From contig SAUG01000101.1 in the NCBI GenBank assembly GCA_011316305.1, forward strand, positions 1-64,000: a stretch of DNA of 64,000 bases, given 5' to 3'. Shown in pieces: positions 1 to 10,313 of the stretch (within the stretch, counting starts at the first letter, position 1; every line of letters starts with the position of its first letter). A program made the translations under genes and the position numbers. The notes under the pieces are model-generated. The model worked only from the letters and a program-made list of their open reading frames with translations, searched no databases and had not been told where the DNA came from. The stretch is from Rusavskia elegans. Its lineage: Eukaryota; Ascomycota; Lecanoromycetes; Teloschistales; Teloschistaceae.

Positions 1-1086
1 CCCTCATTCCATCAGGGCGAACAGACAAAACACATTGGAGGGCAGAATTATCTCATTTTAAGGCAAACGACTGCCTGAAATGTTTGTGTAGCATGAGATG
101 TCGTCTTGACAAGGATGACCCGCATCCGGACGGCCCGTGGAGGTGGAACCCGCACGGATTAAAGGGTTGGCTGCTGGATGCAAGCGAAAAGGGATGGTGG
201 GGAGCGTTTCAGGCTCGGAAGTCCGGGACACCGGACAACTTTCATCCTAAGCCACTTGTCGATGGGCGCGTAGACATTGAGCCAATGGGTGAACATGGCC
301 TGCATAGACTTCAACCTGCGCGAGTGGGCAACGCGATCAGCCAGCTGTCAGCCTCGCATGCTTTACGCTAAGCTTATCAATGGATAGGCTCCCCAATCAC
401 ACGGGGCCAGATCAATCCGTGAGGCTCCGCAATGTGCTGGCTTGACCAGATGCCACTGGACCGCTTCTAATGACGCAGCGCCGATCGGCATGCATTCGAT
501 GACGAATTGGGAAAGCGGAGTTGATTTTCGCCCCTAAATCGTCATGGCTTAACAGCGATGGCGATGGGTCCCATTGCCGGCTCGTTGCAGTCTACTCGAC
601 ATCAAGGCTCTATATCGACGTCTGCGATTCATGTGTCACTTGATTATTTACAGGGTAATCAGCCGACTCGAAAGGATGTTGGATATTCTGTGGGACACCG
701 TTCCTCCCCCAACATGACCAGTACACTGAGCCAGTCTGTCGCCTTGTTTGAAGAGGATTGACGGAAGACGCGGACTACGAACTTTCCCTGCCGACGTGCA
801 AAAACTGCTCCGACATGGTCAACTTGAGTAGCACAATGAGCATCTATATATTACATATTTGAGGCGAGACGATTCTCTGCAAGTCACCAAAAGAGACAAC
901 ACCACACGGCTACTCGTCCAAATATCCTTTGTTGAATGGAATCCTTGATTAATTGAACTATCTAGTAGGCATAAGGTCTTAAAATATATGAGGGGGCACG
1001 TACGCCTACAGCAAGCCAAATCAGGTAGTAGGAATAACGTGTTCGCAATTGGCTCACAACACCCTTCCGGTCCAGAGCGATCGACC
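1..1086. other. Gene-type DNA with no supported gene
   Basis: Base composition is ordinary for the flanks and there is no RIP signature. Short open frames exist on both strands, the longest being 95 codons at 84-371 and 113 codons at 819-1160. None shows a domain, a signal peptide or intron borders that would extend it. I see nothing to annotate here. Confidence 0.5.
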
Positions 1087-2130
1087 TTAGGCCCCGACAC
1101 ACTTCGCCCTGAGTATATCGTCGGCCATGTTTTCTGCGAGCATGTCTGCGATGACGGCAAAGTCAGCTGGTACCTTCAGTCCGGATCGTCCGGCAGTCTC
1201 ATAAACGCTCGCTTGAGGATATCCGGGTGGGAGCAATGGAAGCGCCGAGGCATCAACAACGCGTAGCCCATGAAAACCGAATACCTTGGCCGTGGAGGCA
1301 ACCACTGCATTGATATTGTTTCGTCGTGGCACCTGGAACAATCAGCACCCGGATGCTCCAGCCTAGATAAACCTGCAGGTTGCTGATGTATGGTGAAATG
1401 GTCTAGCGGTGCCGCGGATGAACTCGAGTATCTGCCGGTCGGTCTCTACCTCCGTTCCGGGCAACACTTCGGCAGCCAGTTTAGGCTTGCTATGGGATTA
1501 ATGTTGGTGTCGTTAGACAAAATCGTTACATTGCCCCTTGAGGTGGTTGCAAGTAAAGCTAGCGAGATGATGGTGTAATTGTCATTGTCCGCTGCAGGTG
1601 CTGTAGCAGAGGCCAGTGGGAGCAGTTCCAGCTATGGCCAATCTCCAGGAGACTTTGCCAGATCGGTAATTGTGCCATTGCTCAGCCCACCGCGAAGCGA
1701 ACGAGGGATCTTTTCCCAGCCTGCAGATCGATCAACGGTCGAATGATGCTGCGATACAGGCGTAACACGTACCAACCCAATTACATCCATCGTTGCTTGA
1801 GACGTAAGGTATTCTTCTGCAGCCTGAGCTGCAAATGCCGGGTTTACCGGAAGTTGGGCGTTCGTCGAGACGTTAATTTGTAGGCCAGAGTATAGTAGGG
1901 TTGGTCCTTTTCCCTTGCGTCAGCAGGATGATCTGTCTAATCCTACTAACATGACTGTAATATTACCTGCCTGCCCTGGCCAACTCCTTTAAAGCAGTCG
2001 CTATGGGGATGCCGAACCTCCTCAAGGTGGATAAAGGACCGATGCCAGCGAGCATGAGCACCGAGCCTTCCGCGGCTTTGAACCTGCTCCAACCACGCCT
2101 GCTAATTGAGGCTCCGGGACAGCTGACACA
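1087..2130 (-). pseudogene. GMC oxidoreductase pseudogene, C-terminal half only
   Basis: Read on the minus strand, this stretch carries pieces of the C-terminal half of a glucose-methanol-choline (GMC) flavoprotein oxidoreductase. In order they are LMLAGIGP and FGIP near 2000-2090, a segment ending GWEKIPRSLRGG near 1700, NVTILSNDTNINP near 1530, an EVLPGTEVETDRQILEFI-like stretch near 1450, and the conserved C-terminal GLRVVDASALPLLPPGYPQ near 1250-1300, which contributes catalytic and FAD contacts in the family. The pieces lie in different frames. At least one in-frame TAG follows DWP near 1640, and a stop lies just before the last block. The N-terminal FAD-binding half (GxGxxG) is absent, because the neighbouring receptor gene ends about 140 bp upstream of the first homologous block. 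The gene is therefore truncated and frameshifted. The spacing resembles fungal aryl-alcohol or versicolorin B synthase-like GMC enzymes of metabolite clusters, but the subfamily is uncertain. Confidence 0.85.
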
Positions 2131-2270
2131 TTATCCTTGCGATTGTGACTCTGAGGACCGCGAAAGAGTATCTAGTCGGCTATGTAGCAACAACATTGCT
2201 GCACTCGTCCTTCTGTAACTGCAGCAGACTCATGACAGGCCCTATCCAATGATCTCTCCGAGCCCACAAA

Positions 2271-3567
2271 CTATACTTGATCCTCCTCCAAGGTTGTTCG
2301 ACAGTCAAACCCCAAATCACTGGTGGCCCTGTGTAGCTCAGGGGGAGACTCCCGGATTACAGAAAGGTCTGTAGTCTTCTTAATTGCGAAACTCTCCAAT
2401 GGTAAAACACTATCCTGGCTTTTTGATGATGCGTGGATATTGCGTTGCCAACCTATAGTGGGCCGGAGCTGTCTGTCACTGAGGTACGAGGGCTGCGGAT
2501 ACCGACATTTGCCACGAGACGATTGGCGAATATCGCGCACATAGACGTATACTGCTCGCGACATGGCAAGATTGGCGCCGATGATGGCAAAATTCTCTTC
2601 CAATCTGAGGAGCAGTCAATGATCGTACGCATGAAAGTATCTGTTGTTGAACAGAAATACTACAACAAACTTACCCTCCCCATATCGAGATTATATTCAA
2701 GGCCCCTGTTACAGGTATCAGTCCCGTACGCCTGATGGCAAGACAACGTACAGGTGAGATCTTCAGACTTGTTGTCACTTAATGACGATGCTCTGGCTAT
2801 AGCGCTTCCTGTCGCCCTGTATAGTTTCAGCAGATCACTACCCGGAGTTGGTCCATGGACATACAGCAAACCAACGCTCATCAAGCCACACACAGCTATC
2901 TTGAGGTTCTTCGAGACTTTGACATTCCAGAGTACCACCAAAGGAAGCAGGGAGCAAACCAAGTCAGAAAAGATAGAGTATCCTAGACGAGCCTCAGTAC
3001 TGTTGCCTCTGTATCGGAACCATCCGTACCAATTTGGGCCCAGACGGCGTCGTTGTACACGTCTATGCTCCAGCAGGTACCTGCTGCACGATCCCAGAAG
3101 GCTGACAGTGGACGGCATTGAGCAGAAGCAATTATGATGCATGGTAACGTTGTCAAGACCAGCCCTGCCATCAAGCCATACAAGCACCACCGGAGCCATC
3201 CCGAGTCTTTGATCCGCAGAATGAAGAGGCATATTCCTATCTTGGTGATACACAAGATGAGAAACATCAGGTACTGTGTGACGTAGATCCACTTGATACT
3301 ATTGTGCTGCTGCTGTTCGCTAAGATAGAAAGCGTGTCGTCCTGCGCCTTCATGGTACTCAAGACCGTTGAAAACCAATTCGATCAGAACCAGCACAGTC
3401 GCGAGGCTGATGGCAAAGTCATCATAGCCAAATTGGTGTTTGACAAGTCTAACGAAAATTCTGACGGCGGTGGTGATCGTCGAAAGGATAGCAAACACGA
3501 CTGCTATGATCAAAAGTTGGTGGCCATGGTTGATGTCGCCCCCTTCAGGAGCTTCCAGAGTCTGCAT
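2271..3567 (-). CDS. Rhodopsin-domain (PTH11-like) integral membrane protein
   Basis: This is a five-exon gene predicted to encode 361 residues of the fungal rhodopsin-domain family (SAT4/PTH11-like receptors). Exons are 3567-3030, 2982-2865, 2816-2752, 2705-2675 and 2604-2271. All four introns (46-70 bp) are GT-AG, and splicing restores family blocks such as AVWAQIGYSIFSDLVCSLLP, VGLLATGSAIARASS, DLTWALNIISIWG and ENFAIIGANLAMSRAVY. The extracellular N-terminus is short. It is followed by a hydrophobic segment (LLIIAVVFAILSTITTAVRIFVR), the GYDD motif, and further membrane segments adding up to about seven. A polar cytoplasmic tail of roughly 75 residues follows the last one. An upstream in-frame start at 3603 is possible, but MQTLEAPEGGD at 3567 gives the usual short N-terminus. 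The family is membrane-located and PTH11 senses surface cues, but the ligand here is unknown. No disabling change is visible, unlike the adjacent GMC remnant. Confidence 0.88.
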
Positions 3568-3981
3568 TCTCCTGTAATGTCTGCAATTAATCAGAAAATA
3601 CAAGATCCCACACTAAAGTGACGATACAGTCAGTGGCAGATGAAGCAAGGAGCGAAGTTGCAAACTTATGAAAGCCTCCCATAAAATCATCTTAGCACGA
3701 CGGCATTGTTGCGAGCTTGAGCTATATCGGGTGTCCCTGATGGCTTGTGCTTTGCAGGCAGTGGCTGCTGGGAGGCGGCACAGCGGACACGAGTGTGCGG
3801 CAGCGCCGCAGGAGCAGCGCAGCTTTGGACCTAGGATTTTCAGCAGTGCCGGTGGTGCCGGTTATCATCACTGAGTAACAGCCTTACATGCAAAAGCTAC
3901 AGCGAACATTTAGCGCCACCAGTGGGGGCAGGAAGTCACAGGAAACACCCACCAAGATAGCTGCGAAGTCAATATACCGCT
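3568..3981. other. Intergenic DNA between the receptor gene and the transposon
   Basis: This is un-mutated, GC-normal sequence that probably holds the receptor promoter. A 68-codon open frame at 3668-3874 has no recognisable feature. The composition changes abruptly to AT-rich at the transposon end at 3990. Confidence 0.5.
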
Positions 3982-3989
3982 ATAATATA
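3982..3989. repeat. 8-bp target site duplication, left copy (ATAATATA)
   Basis: ATAATATA lies directly outside the left inverted repeat and is repeated exactly at 31563-31570, directly outside the right one. Eight to ten bp is the size expected for MULE insertions, and hAT elements also give eight. Confidence 0.85.
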
Positions 3990-4101
3990 GGACCGTAATC
4001 GGGAGGCGCTGTATTATTACTAAAAGACACCATAGAAGATGCTAAATAGTACTATTAAAATTACTATAAAAAACTATATTTATTAAACGTAATTTTACTA
4101 G
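3990..4101 (+). repeat. Extra terminal unit of the MULE (about 106-112 bp)
   Basis: This unit begins with the terminal motif and ends in a TTTATTAAACGTAATTTTA-like stretch. Directly behind it, at 4102, a second terminal motif begins (GGATCGTAATCGAAAGGC, altered by RIP-type changes). The same unit occurs inverted at about 22612-22699 in the middle of the foldback. It may be a short MITE-like derivative of the MULE end, or a duplication of the terminus during transposition. Confidence 0.65.
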
Positions 4102-4510
4102 GATCGTAATCGAAAGGCATTATACTATTACTAAAAAATACTATAGAAAATACTAAAAAATACTACTATTATTACTAAAAGATACTATTATCTAATATAG
4201 TATAGATTATCCATATTAATTAATTAGAAGATATTAATCTATAGGATAAACTTTTAGTATATATAATATTTAGTACTATATACGTTTTTAATAGTTAATA
4301 TTTAATTTAATTAATATAATAAGGGTTTCTTTCCTTTAATATTATTTTCTACTATTTCTATCGGCCTAAATCTTTTCTATTAGCCTAAATTATTAACCAA
4401 AGAATATTATAATTTTACTATTATTTTTTTAAATAAAGAATATCCGAATCTACTATTAATAATAGATTATTATCTAGAACTAATCTTTAGTATTAATAGA
4501 TTCTATTATC
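4102..4510 (+). repeat. MULE left terminal inverted repeat, about 400 bp
   Basis: Shared blocks with the right arm in reverse complement include TAATATAGTATAGATTA near 4195-4210, TATACGTTTTTAAT near 4280, the ATAATAAGG region near 4315, TATCCGAATCTACTATT near 4440 and TTAATAGATTCTATTAT near 4495. Most differences between the arms are C-to-T or G-to-A, as expected from RIP. Similarity stops near 4510. Confidence 0.75.
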
Positions 4511-4689
4511 CCGCGCTAAAGATAATAAATAATTATTTTAAATTCCTTTTTTTTAATATTATTTTCTACTATTACTACTACTATTATAGCTTTTTAAATA
4601 TATTTTCAATCTTTTTCTACTAATATAAAATATAATATATTCGGCGATTTTATTACCGCTATTAATACTTTTATAAAATGATAAAGCTA

Positions 4690-5946
4690 CGTAATATAAA
4701 AGATAAATATAAAAAAAAAATCCTACTAGTAAATAAAGAATTATTAAAATCTATTTCGTTTATACTAAATTAGATATATTTAAAAAGCGTAGTAAAAACT
4801 ATAATATAGCTAGTAATTTATATAATTACTACTAGAAGGCCGCGGTAGTCTATAAGAAAATCTATAATATATAGAAATTATATTTTATTAATAGTTTTTA
4901 TTCCGGGTATATACTAGTAGATTCTAAAAACTTTACTATTTATTACCGCGCTAATATAATTTCGGAGTTTATAGAAATTATATATTTACGGATATAGTAA
5001 ATTAATACGCCTAGTTTAATACTCGATTCCTTTTATAATAAAATAGAGAAAAAAAACTAATACATTTTATTAAAGTTTAAAAAATCTATAATATTAATAT
5101 ATTATTAAACGGAAAACTCTTCGCGGATTTATATCTATATAAATTTTACTAAAAATATTTTTTAGAGAAAAAAATACGAAGAAATAGATTTTTAAAGTTT
5201 ATAAAAATCGCTATAGCTAACTAATATATCTCTTTTTCTCTAATTAGAAAATATTTAAACTACTAAAATAAAACTATAAAATCTTTTTTATTAACTATAT
5301 ATATAAGACTAATAAATTTAAACGATTTTTCTATATCGTTTTCGGGTATATATCGATAAATATAATATTTATCGTCGCCTATATATTTATTTTCTACGAG
5401 AAAGAAATAAATTACTTTTAGTTACTATTATAGATTCTAGACTCTAGTCTTTTTATTACTAATATAGAATAAACTTTTATTAATATAATTTTTATCATCT
5501 TTTTCGAAGCTAATTATATTCTATATTTCTATTATATCGATAATAATATAAAGATTTAGATATATCGATTTCTCTATTTCTAAATAGAGATTAACGAATT
5601 TATAACTATATATAAAGTAGTATATAACGCTCTAATAAAAGTAAAGGTCTATAAAAACTAGAAAGTACTAGAAACTAAATATAAATAAATAAATTCTAAA
5701 TTCGTTAACTACTACTTCGTTATATAGCTAGATAAAAAAGCGGAGAAATTCTACTACTACTATACTAATAAACTTTTAAATTTTAATATTATTATTTCTA
5801 GCAACGTCGAAAGGATTTATATAAAATTAAAAGTTCGGCTGCTATTATCTATAGAAAATCTACGAAAAGTAATTAAATAGAGTAATAGTTTTATTAAAAA
5901 TTAGATTTTAGAATATAAGTTTACTATCGCTAAATTTAAAGAATAT
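4690..5946 (+). pseudogene. MULE transposase fossil (FAR1/Hop-like), first part
   Basis: Translation of 5278-5620 in one frame keeps the family skeleton. A YKTNKFKRF block corresponds to the DCTYKTN-type catalytic region, followed by VFGYISINIIFIVAYIFI and EKEINYF (the usual hydrophobic block and E-E-x-x-Y). Farther on, SSNVERIYIKLK at about 5800 corresponds to the TSRVE-type C-terminal block of MULE transposases, followed by LRKVIKWSNS-like sequence. Many Trp, Gln and Arg codons have become TAG or TAA, which is the outcome of RIP on CA/TG, and the first catalytic Asp has become Asn. The frame is interrupted at 5946 by retroelement E and continues at 13877-14013, then after retroelement A. 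The N-terminus was not found. Confidence 0.75.
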
Positions 5947-6275
5947 TATAACGTCTTTATATATCAAAAGGCGTTATATTTAAATCTAGCTATAGCCGTA
6001 GGCGTAGTCCGAACTATTAAATAGTAAAGAAATTCTAGCGTAGATTATCGCGACTAATTTTATATAGCTATAAAGGTACGGTTATAATTTTATAAAGTAT
6101 TTTTATTATATAGATAATTAAAAAGAGGATATATAAAAATATTTAATAATTATACTAATAACTAATAAAAACAGCTATCTAATAGAAATAAAGAAGCGAT
6201 ATATATAATAAAGATAGCCGATAGTACCGATAGGTAGCTGTCCCGCTAAAATCCTATTAAAAAAGTCGACTATAG

Positions 6276-9200
6276 TATTATAGGGCTACCTGGGGGGCCT
6301 GATATCTCCAAAGATTAGTTGGATTTATTAGTATATCTATAAACGGAGATATAACGGGTAATTACTTTAAATTAATATAAGAATAAATTAGTCTAATTAC
6401 TAGAGTAGTATATAGTAATAACTAATAAATTAAATACGAGCTATAAGAGCGTCGAGTTCGAAATCTATATAGATAATAAAATCTTTCTTTCTTTAGGTAC
6501 CTTACTTATTAAAATAACTAAGATACTTTTCTTTAGGTACCTTACTTACTAAAATAACTAAAATACCTTTCTTTAGATACTTTATTTACTAAAATAACTA
6601 AGATATTCTCTTTAGATACTTTACTTACTAAAATAACTAAAATAATAATATTAAGTCCGTTCTATCTATCTAGGCGTAATAAGAAGTTCTAGTATTATAC
6701 TAAGTACTACCGTATTTCCGAAGTTATATTATACGTACTTATAATACTAGGTTCCCTCTTTAAATTTTTCGTCCTAAAAAACTATCGTCTTTTCTTTTTT
6801 ATAGATAAAAGGAAAAAGCTATTAACTAAGGAACGTTATAATAAAGTCGTATTACTAGATATTAGTATACTTGCTATATATTCTTATCGAAACTATTAAT
6901 AGTCGGGAAAGCTATATTATATCGGCAAAGGTTCTAAGAAATATATTAAATATATTATATAAACCTGTCCTTATAATCTTATTCCGTTAGATATTATATA
7001 CTGGTATTATTTTAAAAAGAAACGTAAAAAACTAAAGAAAGAGTTACGTAAAATATATACGAAGTAATAGCGTTTATTTTATTAGTTAGATTATATTAAA
7101 AAAGAGCAGCGTATTATAGTAGACAGCGAGTTATAAAATCTTAAAGTATTAGAATATAAAAACGGTACTATAGATCCGTTTTCTTCTATAGACTTTAATT
7201 CTCTTATTAATATAGCTTCCGAGTAGATCGTCCTTTCTAGCGAGTTTAGCTAGTCGATAACTTTTTTAGCTCCTTTTAGTAGAACTACTATAGAGCCTTC
7301 CGGCAGTTTATTAAGTATTCTTTAGGTTCCTAAATATTCTCCGAGGTAGGATAACCTTTCTATTTAATTAAATAGTTCTAACCTTCCTATCTTAGGATTT
7401 TCTCGATTATAAAGGTATTTTCCTTTTATATTTCGAAGTTAAATATCTATTATAACGGCGTTCCGGGATCGGCTGGTTCTAAAAGAAATATATAGAATAC
7501 CGGGTATATTTTAATATCTTTAAAGAAATTAAATTTAAAATTCTAAAATCCTCTAACCTACTTAATTAAAAATAGTCCGACTTTAACGTAGTCTAGTTTC
7601 TTACTTAGAATTCTTATTTTTAAATTTTTTATAAGAAGGTATACTTTATCTCCTTTTTTTAGCTAAGGTACTATTTTTCGTTTCTTATTTTAATAATTAT
7701 CCGAATATTTCTATATCTTTAAAATATTTTTATAGATCCTTTTCTAAATATTAATTCTTTAGATTATTAACTCCGCTAACTTATATAGTAGCGGTTATCT
7801 AAATAAGTTCGGTTATTTTCTATAGTTAGTATAGAACGGTATCTCTTTAGTAGTATTTAATTCTTTTATATTAAATACTAATTATTCTATTAGTAAAAGC
7901 GAAACCTAATTATCCTAAACGTTATTAATATAGTACTTCAGATATTATTCGAGCGTCTAATTAGTATATTCTATCTATTTATCTATTATCGGATAGAAAG
8001 TATTTAATATTTTTAATTTAATACTAAATAGAAGGATAAGGGTTTTCTAATAGTTTAAAGTAAAGAATTTATTTCTATTACTTATTAATACTTTTAATAG
8101 TCTGTAGTATCGAAATAATCGATCTAGGATAATAAATCTAAGCTATTCCGCTATAAAATCCTTTCGTAATAGGATTATATAAATATATTTCGTAAGTCTA
8201 TCGACTATATTAAATATTAAGTCGTATTCTATATTCGTTATCGGGTCTTTTAATTTTAGGAGTTTAATAATAAAATCTAACGTAATTTCTTTCTATAGTA
8301 AATCCGGTAGGTCCTAATACTGAATCTTTCTATAACGAGTATATATATTATACTTACTTTACTAATAATTAAAGTACTTTCTAATATATACTTCGATACG
8401 TTATCTTATATTAGAAAATTGGTAATATTGTCGTAAAAGTTATATTGTTTTCGTCACGCCTGGATGCCCTTGTAGTATTCCATCGTGGTGCTCCTTGTCG
8501 TATATGGTTTTCGGGTAAGGAGTTCTTGGTTTATCTGCAACGGTAAACTATATTTCCTCTAGAATAGGTATCTATTCGAAAGTATATCCGATTTTATAAC
8601 TTCCGAAGAACCTTTTCTATACTAGGCTAGGTTCTATTAATATTCGTAGAAAAGCGTTACTTATTATAGCTTCCTATAGTACTTTATTATTTTCTATAAA
8701 TATAAATTCTTTATCCGAGCTAGCTTCCTAGGATTTAGAGCTACTGTCGTCGTCTTCTAAAATTATTTCTTACTAGTCTTTAGATTCTTTTTTTAGTATA
8801 GCGTTAAGTTATCGTTACTATACTTTATTTAATCGATATTTTCTCGCGAAGTAGCCTGGTTTACTATAGTTATAGTACGTCTTAGGATTCTTATTCTTTT
8901 TACTACTTCTAGGATTTTTCCCTTTATATTACTATTATATTAAGTCTTGTTCTATAGATATAGATCTATAGTAGCTATCTCCGGTCCTTTTACTTAGTAG
9001 CTATCTTCTATATAGTTTCCTAGAGTAATATCCCGTGTTACTTTATAGTCCTCTATTATAGTATTTTTCTTTATCTCTTTTATATAGTTTATTATCGAGG
9101 TCGATAGATATTTTAATTAGATTATCTAATATTTCGTATACTTAACTATCGCGTATAAATTCGTCTTTTATTCTTTCTTTAAATCCTCGTCGGTATATTA

Positions 9201-10229
9201 TATATAAGGTATTATTATTCTATTCTATTAGTAGTAACTATTTTTTAAATCTTATAGCGTACTCCGATACTATAGTTTTCTACTAAAGATTTTAAATAAA
9301 ACGTTTAGTAATTAAAACTTTATTAGAAATTCCGAAAACCTTTTAAATAACTTTCTTAAATTTTATAAACTATATAAAGATATTATTATTATCTTCGTCG
9401 TCGTCTATATATTATCGAAGGATAGGTTTTATCTAGTACTAGGTTTATCCTCGAAGATATAATACGGCGAAGAGAGTCTTTTTCTCTACGGGTATAGAGT
9501 AGAACGTGAAATATATTTCTACTTATATAAGCTAATCTTCTAATTTATTACGATCCCTATAGTATTTATTAGGTTTATTAACTTTAATACTATATAAGCG
9601 ATGTTAAATAGTAGAAATACTAACTTCTTTATTACTACTATCGTCTTTTATCTAGATCTCCTTACCTTTAGGTTTAGGCTTATTTACTATAGAGCTAAGA
9701 TTACTTAGAGTAGGGGTTTAATATTAACCTGCGACAGATATTCTAAAGATATTTAAAATATTATAGAATTATCTAGGGTACCTGGTATCTCTAAAAGTTA
9801 GTTAGACTTATTAGTATATCTATAAACGGAGGTATAATAGGTAATTACCTTAAATTAATATAAGAATAAGTTATTCTGATTACTAGAGCAGTATATAGTA
9901 ATAACTAATAAATTAAATATAAGCTATAAAAGCGTCGATGTCGAGATCTATATAGATAATAAGATCCTCCTTTCCTTAGGTACTTTACTTACTATAATAA
10001 CTAAAATACCTTTCTTTAGGTACTTTATTTACTAAGATAACTAAAATACCTTTCCTTAGGTACTTTATTTACTAAGATAACTAAGATACTCTCTTTAGAT
10101 ACCTTACTTACTAAAATAACTAAGATAATAATACTAAGTCTATCCTACCTATCTAGGCGTAATAAGAAGTTCTAGTATTATACTAAATACTACCGCGTTT
10201 CCGAAATCACGCCGTGCGTGCTTATAATA
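6276..10229 (-). mobile_element. LTR retroelement F, with gag and integrase but no visible reverse transcriptase
   Basis: Two direct 471-bp LTRs (6276-6746 and 9759-10229) are flanked by the 5-bp duplication TATAG (6271-6275 and 10230-10234). The insertion site lies within the left LTR of E. Each LTR contains a minisatellite of four units of about 37-40 bp built on CTTTAGGTACCTTACTTACTAAAATAAC. On the minus strand the interior has a gag zinc knuckle with its cysteines turned to tyrosine (around 8860), followed by an H2C2 integrase head (HHDG then GHPG, about 8450-8500) and further integrase-like sequence. The gap between knuckle and integrase is only about 350 bp, so protease, reverse transcriptase and RNase H are missing. 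This makes F a deletion derivative. Confidence 0.8.
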
Positions 10230-10313
10230 TATAGCGGCTATAGGCGGCTATAGATAATTAGTTTCGTTCAGCTAGCTAATTTTTTAGAATACTTCTATAG
10301 AATTATAAATATA

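Noticed and set aside
84..371. 95-codon plus-strand frame
   Set aside because: No domain, no intron-supported extension and no conserved neighbour on either side.
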